Of a DNA stretch of 64,000 nt, positions 60,779 through 64,000 are shown one piece after another. This stretch comes from Monocercomonoides exilis (Eukaryota > Preaxostyla > Oxymonadida > Polymastigidae). The notes under the pieces are model-generated. The model did no database searches, was not told the DNA's origin, and saw only the letters and a list, made by a program, of their open reading frames with translations. The stretch lies in the NCBI GenBank assembly GCA_001643675.2, contig LSRY02000005.1:1056501-1120500 (forward strand). Direction: 5' to 3'. The position numbers were made by a program, and so were the translations under genes. Every line of letters starts with the position of its first letter. Position 1 is the stretch's first letter.

Positions 60779-62241
60779 ATGAAGTGTATGATTTCTAAGA
60801 GAGGAAAGAGGAATAATCATTGCAAAATGAAGAGGGGGAAGAAGAATTGTTCATTTATTGACACTTTCTATCCAAGAAATCGTTTGTGTGAAGCAATAGA
60901 TGATCTGTTGTTGAATCTTCGAAGAGTTTAAATGTTGCTGTTTGGAGACAACGGGTTATCGTTCACACAACAAAGAAAATACACACGCTGCTTGCAATGC
61001 ATCCTTATTCAAGAGTAATAAAAGGGCTTTATATGCTGAGACGTGAAGTCTGATAACATATTTTCATGACCATCGAAAAGATGTTAATTCTAGTACTATT
61101 CAGTTCAATTTACTAAATTATCGACTTCTTCTTTAGTTTATTCATCTTAAAATTCAGGATTTGAATTATTGAAGTCTGTAACTGAGTTTTCTTTGCGATT
61201 TGTCTGAATTATTACAATTTTAATATCTCCATTGCACATGGAACGGGGATCCGAGCACAAAACAAGCATTCTCTCAACTGTAAGAACAAGGAAGCGATTC
61301 TGAGCTGTTCGATAAGATAAAATATAGCCAACTTAGTAATGTGTGCATCGCATCTGAGCTAGCAACCTAGCAAGTTCTGTTTCCATGGAAGGCAAACAAC
61401 GGGATGCTGAAGTGATTCCAACAGACAAAGCGAGTGCTGCTGAATGAGCTGAGGAGCGAAAGCTACGAGCTGCAACTGCACAAGCGCGTTGAATACAGTG
61501 TGCAATTCAATAAAAACATTTTTTTATCCAATGAAGAAGGCGAACAGCACACATATGATTGTCTATTCTCATCCGACGCTGCTTTTATTCTATATACCGT
61601 TTAATGAAGTGTGTCATTCTTTTCTCTCTGATTCATCCATCATGAGCTACTTCAGAACGATTAGCGTTCCAATCAGAAAAGACGAGTTGCTACTGTGACA
61701 TTTCTTTGTTCATTTGTAAATGACTGACGCTCAACCCTCCAAAGTCCATTAAAGCCGAAGAGGCAGTGGATCACCAATTTTAGAGCAAAAGTGCGGCTCA
61801 GCAACAACAAAGCAGAAGACAATAATAAATATTGCTTCCAAAGCAGTTACTGCATTTTTTAATTCTTTTTCTTCTTTTTCTTCTTCTCGTGCAACAGTCT
61901 GGAATGGCTTAACGCTATATTTTCATATCTTCAGCTTTCGATTTCTTTTTCCATTCTGCTTTTTTAAGTTAAACGCTCCCCTTGCATAATTACAAACTTT
62001 CCGCAAGATAAACCAGTTGCTTTTTGCTCAATGAGTGTTAATTCCGATATCCACATTTCCTAGCTCATAGTAATTTTTTCATCAAATGCTACAGTTTTCT
62101 CGATGATAGATCTATCTGCATCTGCTTCTCCTTCAACTACAGCTAATGTTGTTTGCTTCAGTAGGCAAATGAATGAGAATTTATTGAAAAGTGCTGCAGT
62201 AATCACCAGTGCTCTATTTAAACAGCTTTTGACCTTATGAT
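60779..62241 (+). pseudogene. Scattered coding-like relics, function unknown
   Basis: Several plus-strand stretches look like coding sequence broken by stops and frame changes. At 60779-60931 a 50-codon frame ends FIDTFYPRNRLCEAIDDLLL...; immediately after its TAA the same frame stays open for about 30 more codons. At about 61434-61602 there is LLNELRSESYELQLHKRVEY... and in a second frame SDSSIMSYFRTISVPIRKDE (to 61698). At 62104-62241 a 45-residue frame begins MIDLSASASPSTTANVVCFS. I recognise no family. They could instead be exons of one intron-rich gene, but I could not join them consistently. Confidence 0.3.
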
Positions 62242-64000
62242 AACAGCATAGGACAACTGGACAAACTTGTTAATAATTTTTTTCGTTGAATCTGAACTTC
62301 ATTTCAATATCTGTCTTCAAATTCAACTAAACATAATTATTTTCTTTTGTTTTCGTTTTCAATGTGGTTTATTTGTTCGGCTGTGGATTTTTTTTCTTGA
62401 AATTTGCTCGTTATTGTCTTTATTTTGAAAATAATGCTACATGTCACATTATTTGTTCGTTTCACGAAAGAATAATTCTTTAAAAAGCTAATCTGTATTT
62501 CTTGAGAATTGAAAAATGTGTGCAAATCATGAATTAGAATCAAATTTATTTTTATGTGGAAAAATTATCAACAAATTGTTGATTTGACAAATTTAATTTT
62601 TGTCATGTATTTGAATAATATATCAGTTCACGATGTGTAACAATTTTTTGTTGTTCGAAATGCATGTGCTGATCTATTGAAATGTTTGTGAATTTTTCTT
62701 TGCACAGTTCATTTCAAACAAAATATAAATGCAATGCTTGGATCAACATCAGAAAATAAAAAACAAATTGGTTTCTTTGTTCATTGAGATATTCAAAATT
62801 TTTGAATAATATATACTTGTTTTCAGAAGGTTCGATTCCTTTTTGCATTATTATTTGCAACTTTTAGAGAAAAGAAATAAAAAACTTAAAAGAAATAGCA
62901 CTCAAGAAAATATTAAAAATTTCCAAGCATACAATGTTTCTTGCAGCTTTTTGAATTAATAGCTTAAACATTGATGAAATAATTCATGTTGTAAACAGAT
63001 TTTTCAATTTTGAAATAAAAATTATGCAAATAATTGAATTACCCATAAGAGATGAGCCAATTTCACCAAGAAATGAATAAATACTCCTCAAAGCCCCGTT
63101 CGACGAAAAGTTGACACGCCTTTTAAATTCACAACTTTATTGAAAAAAGAGCTCCGGAGGACCCGGAAGGATTTCTCTATCATTATGCATTTCGCAGCAA
63201 ATATGGAAAATCCTTTCGGTCGATCATTGATGAGAAATATATTGGTTTGCGTGGTTTTTTCTCAACTTTCGGAAATAACTGTTGTGCATTTTTCGATTTA
63301 TATTTTGTTAATCAATCAATTTATTATTTCGATAAAAATTGTGAGATATTTCTTTGTTTATATGTTTTTAATCTGAATATTTGATCTGTTGTGTTTTTTT
63401 CTGTTTTCATTTAAAAATAGATTTTATTTGCTCAATTATTAGTGAGTAATCAGACAAATTGCCATTTGTCAATGAAAATTTATGGTGTTTTATAAATTTT
63501 TAGATTTTTTTGAATTTAAGTTTATTTATAATCAAAAACATTTTGGAAACATCAAGGATAATAAATTTATTTATTTTCAACCTTTCATATTTATATATTC
63601 AAATCCTATGTTTTATTTTTGACTTATAATTATATTGTTATTTTAATCCCAATTCCCATCGAGAATATTCAAATTGACTTATAAGCGAAATATATATAAT
63701 GCACATTTTTTATAGAAAAAACAAACCACGTTTTAAAAAAATCTTTCTATTCTGTATAACACACTTGACAGAAATGACAAAGTTTCTTGCCTTTCTGCTG
63801 TTTCCTCGGAATTTTCCTGGAAGGAACTTTTAAAGTGTGGCTGGTTCATCACAAAAGGCGAATATTACTACTCTAAAGAAAGATTCTCCAATAGAAATCT
63901 CGAAAAAAATTCACATCACACAGAATGATGCGTTAATGATAAAAGTGTGCTATTTGTTTTCGTATTTGATTCTTTTAATTCATTTGAAAAGAAATGGAAG
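62242..64000 (+). other. AT-rich right end with two coding-like open stretches
   Basis: Mostly featureless. 63127-63384 (+) is open for 85 codons (includes FLYHYAFRSKYGKSFRSIID) and overlaps another open frame, so at most one is real. 63737-63928 (+) is open for 63 codons and ends ...CGWFITKGEYYYSKERFSNR... before TGA. Neither has a start codon or a family I know; they may be exons or transposon relics. Confidence 0.3.

Noticed and set aside
60779-61020. Idea that TAA is read as glutamine (as in some relatives), because a frame continues past TAA
   Set aside because: HSP90, the protease inhibitor and the WD40 gene all end at TAA where their families end, and no long gene here contains in-frame TAA.

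Overview
The window is nuclear DNA of an AT-rich protist, most likely a flagellated metamonad of the oxymonad/Preaxostyla type (inference). Evidence: eukaryotic genes with short introns (45-195 nt), standard stop codons (HSP90 stops directly after its MEQVD tail), a centriole/flagellum protein of the WDR90/POC16 family, and very large parallel beta-helix surface proteins with a membrane anchor and a kinase-like C-terminus. By eye the non-coding DNA is far more AT-rich than the genes and full of inverted-repeat elements. Most 5' splice sites read GTTTG rather than GTAAG or GTATG.

Layout. 55-1824 (+): 3' part of a sirtuin with seven introns and a poly-serine tail. 2312-10243 (-): a 2643-residue WD40 protein like the C-terminal part of WDR90/POC16. 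11061-12671 (-): a CFA20-domain gene like the N-terminal part of the same protein, so a POC16 homologue appears split, or bridged by an unresolved intron. 13051-15678 (+): unknown coiled-coil protein. 15679-20735: gene-free, with several small inverted-repeat elements. 20736-45861 (+): one giant gene with signal peptide, 14 beta-helix modules of which ten are nearly identical ~1.8 kb tandem units, a transmembrane helix and a pseudokinase tail; about 8,350 residues once scattered homopolymer indels are allowed for. 45862-50065: gene-free, with a long ATT microsatellite and a 1.9-kb near-perfect palindrome. 50066-51926 (-): TylF-like methyltransferase with large insertions. 52301-54538 (+): cytosolic HSP90. 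54841-55406 (-): secreted chagasin-type cysteine-protease inhibitor in four exons. 55411-57539: foldback repeats. 57540-59096 (-): decayed fragment of another beta-helix surface protein. 59296-60076: a small transposon with a second one nested inside. 60.7-64.0 kb: scattered coding-like relics and AT-rich DNA.

The genes do not form one pathway. The main biology is a surface-protein family (giant gene plus decayed relative) whose array is still being homogenised and has a composition quite unlike its flanks. The breaks in the giant gene are best explained by unpolished long-read consensus inside a repeat: they are confined to the middle of the array and 24 of 28 fall in G runs.
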